Below, piece after piece: positions 10,901 through 18,743 of a stretch of DNA of 25,000 nt. The DNA lies in contig NW_026729156.1 in assembly GCF_030272615.1 (NCBI RefSeq), forward strand, positions 30,001-55,000. Reading direction: 5' to 3'. Positions within the stretch are counted from its first letter, which is position 1; each line of letters opens with the position of its first letter. The stretch is from Cryptomeria japonica. Its lineage: Eukaryota; Streptophyta; Pinopsida; Cupressales; Cupressaceae. A model generated the notes under the pieces. It was not told the DNA's origin. It searched no databases and saw nothing but the letters and a program-made list of their open reading frames with translations. The position numbers were made by a program, and so were the translations under genes.

Positions 10901-11459
10901 AGGTGCCCACGAAGTCGAAAGTCGGGTTAATTGCATTGTTTTCCCCGGGTGCGCTCCGAGGTGCGCAACATCGGCGCGCACCAAGGAGGGCTCCGAAGTG
11001 TGCTCCAAGGTGCGCACGATGGCGTGCACCTCTGGTGCGCACGATTCGGAGCTCGGTTTGACCGGGGTGCGCACACCTTGGCTGGGTTGCGCACCTTTTG
11101 TGCGCTCCAAGGTGCGCACGAAGTCGGAGCTCGGTTTGCCCCGGGTGCGCACCTTCGCCAGGGTGCGCACCTTGATGCGCACGCCTTGGCTGGGCTGCGC
11201 ACCTTGGTGGGCGCCATGGTGCGCACCTTTCGTGCGCTCCAAGGTGCGCACGAAGTCGGAGCTCGGTTTGCCCCGGGTGCGCACCTTGGTGGGCGCCATG
11301 GTGCACTCCGAGGTGCCCAAGATTGGTGCGCACCAAGGAGCGCTCCGAAGTGCGCTCCAAGGTGCGCGCGAAGTCGAAAGTTGGGTTAATTGTCCGGTTT
11401 GCCTCGGGTGCGCACCTTGCGTGCACCTTCGCCAGGGTGGGCTGGGCTGCGCACACCTT
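7934..11459. repeat. GGTGCGCACC palindrome array, block C
   Basis: Same organisation as block A. It holds the longest open frame in the window (8852-10930, 692 codons), but overlapping frames on both strands are open over the same bases and translate to the same cyclic CAPR/GAHL/VRT words, so it is not a gene. A Cys/Arg/Pro/Gly-rich repeated translation of this type is what GTGCGC repeats give in any frame. Confidence 0.85.
8106..10855. repeat. AT-rich modules of block C (4 full, 1 partial)
   Basis: Copies lie at 8106-8218, 8739-8852, 9209-9322 and 9704-9817, with a truncated copy at 10802-10855. They are the direct counterparts of the block A copies. The fourth carries TTTATGGAAATTAGTGAAGG and CATCGCATC variants, shared with 1781-1894 and 7352-7465, which shows these are positional homologues. 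Confidence 0.85.
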
Positions 11460-11987
11460 GGCACCCGCGTTTCCTTCATTTTAAATTTTTTTTTTTTACA
11501 ATCTCTCAAGTGGGAAATTCTATAATCTCAACTTTTTTTGCCTTTTCAGGAAACTTTTGAATGGAGCGCATCATTGGTGCGCTCCGAAGTGTGCTCCAAA
11601 GCTCTCTCCAGCTGCGTGCACCTGCCCCGGCCGCGCACCCGGCCCCGCCCAGCTTCGCTCACCTGTCCCGGGCGTCTGGTGCGGAACCTTAGAGTAAGAA
11701 ACATCACCGTGCACCTTGGCCAACGTGCGCGACTCGACCGAGCGCGCACTGGCCGAGGTGCACACCGATTTCACCTGGGTGCGCGCGCAGCACCTCGGGC
11801 GCACCGGGGTGCGCGCACAACGCCCGGGTTGCACCGTGGCCTGTGTGCTCGGGGCGCCTCGGGTGCGCGCTCGGTGTCGCCCCCGCGCGCGCGCGGTAGT
11901 GCGGGCAGCGCACCCCGGCCCGGCCCGGCCCCGACGAGAACGCAAACGGGCAAAAGGTTTATTCAAATAGCATTGCGACGCCCGGCG
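11460..11987. other. Diverged AT module and GC-rich spacer downstream of 5S copy 2
   Basis: Counterpart of 3561-4086. The AT module occupies about 11460-11577; the rest is CpG-rich with no tandem order. The CG dinucleotide gain near 11889 lies in a CGCGCGCGCG run, a slippage-prone site. No gene recognised. Confidence 0.65.
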
Positions 11988-12000
11988 AAAAACTAAAAAA
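11988..12000 (-). terminator. Pol III terminator of 5S copy 2
   Basis: Minus strand TTTTTT, AG, TTTTT directly after the 5S 3' end, identical to copy 1. Confidence 0.9.
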
Positions 12001-12118
12001 GGGTGCAACACCGGGACTTCCCGGGAGGTCACCCATCCCAGTACTACTCCGGCCCAAGCGCGCTTAACTGCGGAGTTCTGATGGGATCCGGTGCACTAAC
12101 GCTGGTATGATCGCACCC
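12001..12118 (-). rRNA. 5S rRNA: 5S ribosomal RNA, copy 2 (inverted relative to 35S)
   Basis: Identical over all 118 bp to the gene at 4100-4217, with helix I ends, box A (about 12069-12055), intermediate element and box C (about 12039-12020) intact. It lies 7901 bp from copy 1, with no 18S, 5.8S or 26S between them, so both belong to the same intergenic spacer. Transcribed leftward by RNA polymerase III. The nearest Pol I promoter on the right starts at 14829 and points away. Confidence 0.98.
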
Positions 12119-12161
12119 GTTATGAGCTTGTCGCAGTGTGTACTTAGCAAACCGCGACCCA
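12119..12161 (-). promoter_or_regulatory. 5S copy 2 upstream region
   Basis: Same sequence as the copy 1 upstream region: C at -1 and weak TAAGTA at -28 to -23. No copy-specific change is visible. Confidence 0.5.
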
Positions 12162-12841
12162 CGTGCGAATCCACCCCGGCCACCCACCCCCGTCGAGGTG
12201 CACACCCTCCCTCGCGAAGTGCGCCCCGTTCGCCAAGTGTGAGCCCTGCCCGGGTGCGCGCACCTTGCTAGGGCGTCGGGTGTGCACCCGGCCCGGCCTA
12301 CGTGCGTGCACCTGGAGGGGGCGTCGTGTGCGTGCAGTGTCCCGTCTGCAACGCGGTGCCCACACACCACCTCGGGCGCAACGACCTGCGCTCACATGTG
12401 GGCCGAGTGCACCTTGGTGCATGTTCGGGGCGCCTCGGGTGCACGCTCGATCTTGCCCCGGTGCACCAAGGCGCTCGGTTTGCCCCGGGTGCGCACTTGG
12501 TGCAAGGTGGGCACCCAAAATAGGGATCAAGCACCAAAACACAAGTTTCGGGATGCAAAATGGGACCCAAGGACCACAAATGCGTTCCAAGACCCATGAT
12601 GGGTCCACGAGAACAAAAATGTGTTCCGAGACTTAATAAACAAATATTGGGTTTTAGGAGAAGAAACATGCTCTGATGCCCAAAACGAGAATCGACCCCG
12701 AAAAGGCCACAGGCCAAAAGTGGGATGCGAGACAAAAAAAAATGGGACCCGAGGACCAAAATTGGGTTCCCAGGTCGAAGACAGGGCAACCGGACAAGAA
12801 ACGACCTCTAAGGCTCGAAATGAGTCCCGACGACTAAAACT
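12162..12841. other. GC-rich then A-rich spacer upstream of 5S copy 2
   Basis: Counterpart of 4261-4940: a CpG-rich stretch to about 12515, then the A-rich segment with GGGACCC-type words to about 12841. One base change is visible relative to copy 1 (12830, A for G). No gene recognised. Confidence 0.55.
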
Positions 12842-13314
12842 TGACAAGAAGCACCCATCAGGCACCCAACTCGACACCCATGGGATGCCGACCCACCCGG
12901 GCTTCCACCTAGCACACCTTGGCACCCACCCACCCTCGCACCCAACCTCGCACCCAACTTAGCACCTTTGAACCCACATTGGCACTCACCCTGACCCTGG
13001 CACCTTGGAACCCACATTGGCACTCACCTTGACCCTGGCACCCACCTTTGCACTCACCTTGGGACCCACCCTGGCTCCCACCTCGGCACCCACCCAGACA
13101 CCCACCTTGGTTCCTTGGCACCCACCTTGGATCCTTGGCACCCACCCCGACACCCACCTTGGCACGCAACTTGGCTACTTGCCACCCACCTTGGCTCCTT
13201 GACGCCCACCCCGACAACCACCCCGTGACCTACCCTGGCTAGGGTTGGTGCACACCCACCCTGGTGCCCACCTTGGCACCCACCCTATGACCCACCTTGG
13301 CACGCACCTTAGTA

Positions 13315-13353
13315 CCCACCCCGTTACCCACCCTAGGACCCACCCCGTGACCC
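13315..13353 (-). other. Potential G-quadruplex cluster, copy 2
   Basis: Same seven C-run pattern as 5414-5452; G-rich on the minus strand. Confidence 0.6.
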
Positions 13354-13360
13354 ACCTTGG

Positions 13361-13384
13361 CCAGGGTGGGTGCACCCACCCTGG
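13361..13384. other. Perfect 24-bp palindrome in the minisatellite
   Basis: CCAGGGTGGGTG is followed directly by its reverse complement CACCCACCCTGG. The centre (13372/13373) corresponds exactly to the point where copy 1 of the duplication breaks (5471/5472). Confidence 0.9.
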
Positions 13385-14051
13385 TGCCCACCTTGGCACC
13401 CACCCATCCTAGCACCCAGCCTGTGACCGGGCTTGGAACCCAACCTTGCACCCGCACCCGTCTTGGCCAGTGTGGGTGCGCACCCATCCTGGCACCCACG
13501 TTGTGACACACCCTTTAACCCACGCACCCTAGCACCCACGTTGGCACCCACCTTGGAACCCAACCTAGCAACTTGGCACCCACCCCGTGACCCACCTTGG
13601 CATCCACCATAGCAGTCGCCGACTTGGCACCCACCTCGGCACCCACCTTGACACTTGTGGACCCACCTTGCCACTCACCCTAGCATCGACCCATCCTAGC
13701 ACCCACCCTGGCACCTTTGCACCCTAGCACTCACCCATCCTAGCACCTAACCTGTGACCCACCTTGACACTCACCCTCGCACCCACCTTGGAACCCAACC
13801 TAGCACCCACCCACCCTGACACCAACCCTAGCACCTACCCACCCTTGCACCCACCCTGTGACCCATCTTGGCACCCACCCATCCTACCACTCAACCTATC
13901 ACCCACCTTCTCACCCACCTTGGCATCCACCTTAGCACCCACCCACACTGGCACCTTGGCACCCACCTCGGGCAAGGTGGGTGCACACCCACCCTGGCAC
14001 CCAATTTAGAACCCACCGAGCATGTTACCCACCTTGGCACCCACATTGCAG

Positions 14052-14070
14052 CCCACCCTAGTACCCACCC
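14052..14070 (-). other. Potential G-quadruplex motif
   Basis: CCC-A-CCC-TAGTA-CCC-A-CCC on the plus strand gives four G3 runs with loops of 1, 5 and 1 on the minus strand. Confidence 0.55.
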
Positions 14071-14309
14071 TATGACCCACATTGGCATCCACACCCTAGC
14101 ACCCAGGCACCTCGACACCCGCCTTGACACCCACCCTAGCACTGAACCTGTGACCCACCTTGGAACTCACCCTAGAACCCACCCACCCTGTGAACCACCT
14201 TGGCATCCACCTTAGCACCCACCCACCTTGGCACCCACTCTAGCACTCACCCATCCTAACACCCAACTTGTTACCCACCTTGGCACCCGCCCTCGCGTCC
14301 ACCTTGAAA

Positions 14310-14328
14310 CCCACCCTAGCACCCACCC
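14310..14328 (-). other. Potential G-quadruplex motif
   Basis: CCC-A-CCC-TAGCA-CCC-A-CCC on the plus strand; same geometry as 14052-14070. Confidence 0.55.
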
Positions 14329-14570
14329 ACGCAGGAGCCCACCTTGGCACCCAACCTAACACCCACGCATCCTGGCACCCAACTTGTGACCCACCTTGGA
14401 ACCCACCCTAGTACCCACCTTTGAACCCACTATATCACCAACCCACCTTGGCACCCACCCTATGACCCTCTTTGGAATCCACCCTAGCACGCACCCACCC
14501 TGGCACCCACCATGGAGCGCACCCTAGCACCCACCCACCTCGGCACGCACCTCAACACCCACCTTGGTGT

Positions 14571-14745
14571 GCGCACTGCGCCAACCTCTCAAAGACCCTA
14601 TGTGGTGCGCTCCAAAGTGTACACCTTTGGTGCGCTCCAAGGTGCGCACCTTTGGTGCACACCGAGGTGCACACCAAAGTGTGCACCGAGGTGAGCACCA
14701 AAGTGCACTCCAGGGTGCACACCAAGGCGTGCACCTTTGGTGCGG
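14571..14745. repeat. Short GTGCNC-CCTTTGGTGCG repeats at the promoter-region border
   Basis: Irregular repeats of about 18-22 bp: GTGCGCTCCAAAGTG, GTACACCTTTGGTGCG, GTGCACACCGAGGTGCAC. They look like relatives of the GGTGCGCACC array. The same words recur at 15090-15125 and 15780-15830, in front of other promoter units. Confidence 0.7.
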
Positions 14746-14828
14746 TCAATGCAAACGAATTCGGAAGTTGGGGTCGATGTCCTAATCGCTGCTGCAGACT
14801 ACACGTATGAGAATCGGACAAATAGCTT

Positions 14829-14838
14829 TATATAGGGG
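14829..14838 (+). promoter_or_regulatory. Pol I spacer promoter 1
   Basis: TATATAGGGG matches the plant Pol I start consensus TATATA(A/G)GGGG, in which the last A of TATATA is usually +1. Upstream GAATCGGACAAATAGC is shared by the other copies. This copy has one extra T before TATATA. Confidence 0.78.
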
Positions 14839-14985
14839 AGGTGTTGCGTTTGATGGGTCGACTCCCCTGGTTGTGTGCACTGCACCAACTTCAAAGACCC
14901 TGTCTTGTTTAAGAAGTCAAAAGTTGGGGTGGATGTCCTAATCATTGCTGCAGTCTACGCATGTATGAGAATCAGACAAATAGCT

Positions 14986-14995
14986 TATATAGGGG
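14986..14995 (+). promoter_or_regulatory. Pol I spacer promoter 2
   Basis: TATATAGGGG preceded by GAATCAGACAAATAGCT and followed by AGGTGTTGC; CTCCCCT about 30 bp downstream can pair with the start. Confidence 0.8.
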
Positions 14996-15205
14996 AGGTG
15001 TTGCATTCGGTGGGTTGACTCCCCTGGTTGTGCGCACTGCGCCAACCTCAAAGACCCCGCATAGCAGAAGAAGTCGGAAGTCGGATTTTGGTGAGCACCA
15101 AGGCGTGCACCTTTGGTGCGGTCAACGCAGACGAATTCAGAAGTTGGGGTGGATGTCCTAATCGTTGTTGCAGGCTACACATGTATGAGAATCAGACAAA
15201 TAGCT

Positions 15206-15215
15206 TATATAGGGG
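15206..15215 (+). promoter_or_regulatory. Pol I spacer promoter 3
   Basis: TATATAGGGG with the GAATCAGACAAATAGCT upstream element; 220 bp from promoter 2 because of an inserted GTGC-rich segment. The downstream CTCCCT gives a slightly shorter foldback. Confidence 0.8.
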
Positions 15216-15362
15216 AGGTGTTGGGTTTGATGGGTCAACTCCCTTGGTTGTGCGCATTACGCCAACCTCAAAGACCTTGTTTTCGTTAAGAAGTCAAAAG
15301 TTGGGGTCAATGTCCTAATGGCTCCTGCAGGCTACACATGTATGAGAATCGGACAAATAGCT

Positions 15363-15372
15363 TATATAGGGG
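15363..15372 (+). promoter_or_regulatory. Pol I spacer promoter 4
   Basis: TATATAGGGG with GAATCGGACAAATAGCT upstream; 157 bp from promoter 3. Confidence 0.8.
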
Positions 15373-15519
15373 AGGTGTTGGGTTTGATGGGTCGACTCCC
15401 CTGGTTGTGCGCATTACGTCAACCTCAAAGACCTTGTTTTCGTTAAGAAGTCAAAAGTTGGGGTCGATGTCCTAATTGCTCCTGTAGACTACACATGTAT
15501 GAGAATCAGACAAATAGCT

Positions 15520-15529
15520 TATATAGGGG
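15520..15529 (+). promoter_or_regulatory. Pol I spacer promoter 5
   Basis: TATATAGGGG with GAATCAGACAAATAGCT upstream; 157 bp from promoter 4. The downstream GTCGAC is GTTGAC here but CTCCCCT is kept. Confidence 0.8.
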
Positions 15530-15676
15530 AGGTGTTGGGTTTGATGGGTTGACTCCCCTAGTTGTTCGCATTACACCAACCTCAAAGACCTTGTTTTCGT
15601 TTAGAAGCCGAAAGTTGGGGTCGATGTCCTAATTGCTCCTGCAGGCTACGCATGTATGAGAATCAGACAAATAGCT

Positions 15677-15686
15677 TATATAGGGG
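15677..15686 (+). promoter_or_regulatory. Pol I spacer promoter 6
   Basis: TATATAGGGG with GAATCAGACAAATAGCT upstream; last of the 157-bp series, followed by the 38/52-bp minisatellite. Confidence 0.8.
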
Positions 15687-15819
15687 AGGTGTTGGGTTTG
15701 ATGGGTCGACTCCCCTGGTTGTGCGCATTGCGCCAACCTCAAAGACCCTGCATTGCGGATGAAGTCGAAAGTCAGAGTTTGGTGTGCTACAAGGTGTGGT
15801 CGAAGGTGCTCACCTAGGT

Positions 15820-16200
15820 GTGCACCTTTGGAGCACAGGAAAAGTGCCCTCCAAAAGTGCGCACCTTTGGAGTGCACAAAAGTGCCCTCCAAAAGTGCGC
15901 ACCTTTGGAGCGCAGAAAAGTGCCCTCCAAAAAGTGCCCTCCAAAAGTGCGCACCTTTGGAGCGCAGAAAAGTGCCCTCCAAAAAGTGCCCTCCAAAAGT
16001 GCGCACCTTTGGAGCGCAGAAAAGTGCCCTCCAAAAAGTGCCCTCCAAAAGTGCGCACCTTTGGAGCGCAGAAAAGTGCCCTCCAAAAAGTGCCCTCCAA
16101 AAGTGCGCACCTTTGGAGCGCAGAAAAGTGCCCTCCAAAAGTGCGCACCTTTGGAGCGCACAAAAGTGCCCTCCAAAAGTGCGCACTTTTGGTGCGCACC
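15820..16200. repeat. 38/52-bp minisatellite between promoters 6 and 7
   Basis: GTGCGCACCTTTGGAG starts at 15857, 15895, 15947, 15999, 16051, 16103 and 16141, with a variant at 16179. Spacings are 38, 52, 52, 52, 52, 38 and 38 bp. The 52-bp form is the 38-bp form plus one extra 14-bp AAAAGTGCCCTCCA segment. No coding content. Confidence 0.92.
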
Positions 16201-16299
16201 AAGGCGCTGGTTCGGTCGTTGCAGGCGAGTTCGGAAGTTGGGGTCGATGTCCTGAGCGGAGGTGCAAACTACACAGGTGTCGGAATCGGACAAATAGCT

Positions 16300-16309
16300 T
16301 ATATAGGGG
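16300..16309 (+). promoter_or_regulatory. Pol I spacer promoter 7
   Basis: TATATAGGGG with GGAATCGGACAAATAGCT upstream and AGGTGTATGCTTCG downstream. Confidence 0.8.
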
Positions 16310-16610
16310 AGGTGTATGCTTCGATGGGTCGACTCCCCAGGTTGAGCGCACCGCGCCAACCTCAAAGACCCTACGGTATGGATGAAGTCGGAAGTTGGGT
16401 CCGATGACCGATTCGATTAGTAGGTATGCTCATGAGGTCGGAATTTGGGTCCGATGACCTGCCATGTGCAGGAAGGCGAATGTTGACACTGTGCGTTGCA
16501 AGGTGCACACCAAGGCGCTGGTGCGGTCTTTTTAGTCGAGTTCGGAAGTTGGGGTCGATGTCCTGATCGGAGGTGCAAGCTACACAGGTGTGGGAATCGG
16601 ACAAATAGCT

Positions 16611-16620
16611 TATATAGGGG
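16611..16620 (+). promoter_or_regulatory. Pol I spacer promoter 8
   Basis: TATATAGGGG, 311 bp from promoter 7, same upstream element. Confidence 0.8.
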
Positions 16621-16921
16621 AGGTGTATGCTTCGTTGGGTCGACTCCCCGGGTTGAGCGCACCGCGCCAACCTCAAAGACCCTACGGTATGGATGAAGTC
16701 GGAAGTTGGGTCCGATGACCGATTCGATATGTAGGCATACTCGCGAGGTCGGAATTTGGGTCCGATGACCTGCCACGTGCAGGAAGGCGAATGTTGGCAC
16801 TGTGCGTTGCAAGGTGCGCACCAAGGCGCTGGTTCGGTCGTTGGAGGCGAGTTCGGAAGTTGGGGTCGATGTCTTGATCGGAGGTGCAAACTACACAGGT
16901 GTGGGAATCGGACAAATAGCT

Positions 16922-16931
16922 TATATAGGGG
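16922..16931 (+). promoter_or_regulatory. Pol I spacer promoter 9
   Basis: TATATAGGGG, 311 bp from promoter 8, same upstream element. Confidence 0.8.
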
Positions 16932-17232
16932 AGGTGTATGCTTCGTTGGGTCGACTCCCCGGGTTGAGCGCACCGCGCCAACCTCAAAGACCCTACGGTA
17001 TGGATGAAGTCGGAAGTTGGGTCCGATGACCGATTCGATATGTAGGCATACTCGCGAGGTCGGAATTTGGGTCCGATGACCTGCCATGTGCAGGAAGGCG
17101 AATGTTGGGACTGTGCGTCGCAAGGTGCGCACCAAGGCGCTGGTGCCGTCGTTGCAGTCGAGTTCGGAAGTTGGGGTCGATGTCCTGGTCAGAGGTGCAA
17201 ACTACACAGGTGTGGGAATCGGACAAATAGCT

Positions 17233-17242
17233 TATATAGGGG
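17233..17242 (+). promoter_or_regulatory. Pol I spacer promoter 10
   Basis: TATATAGGGG, 311 bp from promoter 9. The downstream arm is CTCCCT rather than CTCCCC, leaving a 5-bp foldback. Confidence 0.78.
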
Positions 17243-17365
17243 AGGTGTATGCTTCGATGGGTCGACTCCCTGGGTTGAGCGCACCGCGCCAACCTCAAAG
17301 ACCCTACAGTATGGATGAAGTCGGAAGTTGGGTCCGATGACCGATTCGATACGTAGGCATATTGG

Positions 17366-17660
17366 CGAGGTCTGAATTTGTGTCCGATGACCTGCCATGC
17401 GCAGGAAGGCGGAATTTGGGTCCGATGACCGAGTTGATGGCGTGCCATGCGCAGAAAGGCGGAATTTGGGTCCGATGACCGAGTTGATGTTGATGGCCCG
17501 CCATGCACAGGAAGGCGGAATTTGGGTCCGATGACCGATTTGAAGGCGTGCCATACGCAAAAAGGCGGAGTTTGGGTCCGATGACCGAGTTGATATTGAT
17601 GGCCCGCCATGCGCAGGAAGGCGGAATTTGGGTCCGATGACCTGACATACGCATGGAGTC
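17366..17660. repeat. Alternating 50/56-bp minisatellite
   Basis: TTTGGGTCCGATGACC starts at 17415, 17465, 17521, 17571 and 17627, giving spacings 50, 56, 50 and 56 bp. A related TTTGTGTCCGATGACC is at 17377. The 56-bp form has an extra TTGATG-type segment in the run between GATGACCGAGTTGATG and GGCCCGCCATGC. It derives from the tail of the 311-bp unit. Confidence 0.9.
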
Positions 17661-17777
17661 CGACTCGGGGGCCGATGTTCGATTCGATGACTTGCATTGT
17701 GGGTAAAGTCGGAAGTTGTGGTCTTTGACCCGATTCGATGACCAGACTTCGGCTGCTTGAGAATCGGACAAATAACT

Positions 17778-17787
17778 TATATAGGGG
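17778..17787 (+). promoter_or_regulatory. Pol I promoter 11 (AATAACTT class)
   Basis: TATATAGGGG preceded by GAATCGGACAAATAACT, where the C after AATA replaces GC in promoters 1-10. Followed by AGGTAGTG and CCTCCCC. Confidence 0.8.
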
Positions 17788-18218
17788 AGGTAGTGTTCTC
17801 GAGCATCCTCCCCCCGTGCCCGTTTATGTCGATTGATGCTGGTGCTCGACTGGTTGGAGCGCTCGGATGCAAAAATCTTGCACCAGGATTTATCGATTGT
17901 GATGGACACGGCAAGTCTCCTGATTGCTATGCAGGAGCTCATCGTGAATCTCTATGCGGCCTTGGTATGGACTCGACCTGCGGAATGGTTCGGCAATGGT
18001 AGTCGCTCCAACACGTCCTTGCAATGGCCACAGAGGTGATTCGACTAGAGCTCCAGTCTAGCTTTTGGGTTGCTTGGCGGACTGGTATAGCCGCGATCGA
18101 GTTCCGGCCATGAACGTTTTAGATAGCTCTTGGGCTTTCTGGGACGGAAGTCGGAAGTTTGGGCTGTTGTCCGATTTGATGACCATTCTTCGGATGTGTG
18201 AGAATCGGACAAATAACT

Positions 18219-18228
18219 TATATAGGGG
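18219..18228 (+). promoter_or_regulatory. Pol I promoter 12 (AATAACTT class)
   Basis: TATATAGGGG preceded by GAATCGGACAAATAACT, but followed by ACTGTG instead of AGGTG. A matching CAG plus CCCCCT lies about 20 bp downstream. Confidence 0.78.
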
Positions 18229-18708
18229 ACTGTGTTGTCTCACGCAGCCCCCTCCGTGCCCCTCTATCTCGACCGATGTTGGTGCTTGAAAGGGTTGGGA
18301 TCGCTCGGATTTATAAACGTGCACCACCATTTGTCGAGTGTGAGGGACGCGGCAGGTCTCCTAAATGCTATGCGGGCGCTCTCTGAGAATCTCTATCCGG
18401 CCTCGACACAGACTAGTCTTGCTGAATGGTTTGGCACTGGTAGTCGATCCAACACGTCGTTGTTGTGGCCGCCTAGGCGATTCGATTCGAGCCCCCGTCT
18501 AGCTTTTGGGTTGCTTGGCGGATTTTGCCCTATCCGCAAGTGAGCTCGGTCCCTAAACGTTCGAGAAACCCGATTGCTATGCGCCGACTCTCTTTCTTGC
18601 GAGCCTCCATCTAGCTTTTGGGTCTCTACGGAACGGAAGTCGGAATCTGGGACCGTTGTTTGATTCGACGAGGCAGACTACGGTTGTGCGAGAATCGGAC
18701 AAATAACT

Positions 18709-18718
18709 TATATAGGGG
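18709..18718 (+). promoter_or_regulatory. Pol I promoter 13, candidate 35S pre-rRNA promoter
   Basis: TATATAGGGG with GAATCGGACAAATAACT upstream. It is the copy nearest the expected 18S gene, and no further match occurs in the 6.3 kb to its right within the window. On that basis it is the best candidate for the start of the 35S precursor, with +1 near 18714. Start-site mapping is needed to confirm; a promoter beyond 25000 cannot be excluded. Confidence 0.72.
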
Positions 18719-18743
18719 AGGTGTTGACTGGAGCATTCTCCCC

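Larger units (their letters stand above)
7934..13373. repeat. 7.9-kb 5S-bearing duplication, copy 2
   Basis: Near-identical counterpart of 11-5472, including 5S copy 2. It lacks 2 bp near 10469 (CACCAGTGCGC instead of CACCATGGTGCGC) and 22 bp near 11441 (GGTGGGCTGGGCTGCGC), and carries one extra CG near 11889. Beyond 13373 it continues into a longer minisatellite instead of another GGTGCGCACC array, so this is the last 5S-bearing block before the promoters. Confidence 0.93.
12842..14570. repeat. CACCC minisatellite, copy 2 (full length)
   Basis: Imperfect tandem array, about 1.7 kb, of GGCACCCACC / TTGGCACCCACC / TAGCACCCACC / TGTGACCCACC units. Higher-order order is visible as GTGACCCACCTTGG recurring about every 60-130 bp. 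Several quasi-palindromes interrupt the strand bias (13240-13270, 13361-13384, 13462-13495, 13965-14000), where the plus strand briefly becomes G-rich. It separates the last 5S gene from the promoter region. The right end grades into GTGCGC-type words. Confidence 0.88.
14740..15780 (+). repeat. 157-bp promoter-bearing tandem repeats
   Basis: Six Pol I promoters lie at 14829, 14986, 15206, 15363, 15520 and 15677. The spacings are 157, 220, 157, 157 and 157 bp; the 220-bp interval holds an insertion of about 63 bp with GTGCACCTTTGGTGCGG words. Each unit reads AAGTTGGGGTCGATGTCCTAAT, CTACACATGTATGAGAATC, GGACAAATAGCTTATATAGG, GATGGGTCGACTCCCC, then CGCCAACCTCAAAGACC. Confidence 0.9.
16200..17365 (+). 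repeat. 311-bp promoter-bearing tandem repeats
   Basis: Promoters at 16300, 16611, 16922 and 17233 are exactly 311 bp apart. Each unit has GGTGCGCACCAAGGCGCTGG, a GAGTTCGGAAGTTGGGGTCG block, GGAGGTGCAAACTACACAGG, the promoter, a GTCGACTCCC block, CTACGGTATGGATGAAGTCG, and two copies of TTGGGTCCGATGACC. The core is homologous to the 157-bp unit. Confidence 0.92.

Noticed and set aside
8852-10930. 692-codon open frame, and many other frames of 100-660 codons in 1-3.7 kb and 5.8-11.5 kb
   Set aside because: Overlapping frames on both strands are open over the same bases and give the same cyclic Cys/Arg/Pro/Gly/His words. They follow the GTGCGC repeats, match no protein family I recognise and are interrupted by repeat indels.
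15857-16194. CRISPR-like direct repeats
   Set aside because: Repeats are contiguous 38/52-bp tandem units with no variable spacers, and the genome is a plant's.
14745-18720. TATATAGGGG copies as Pol II TATA boxes for small genes
   Set aside because: The invariant GGGG tail, the plant Pol I consensus and the position between 5S and the presumed ETS fit Pol I. No coding frame follows any of them.
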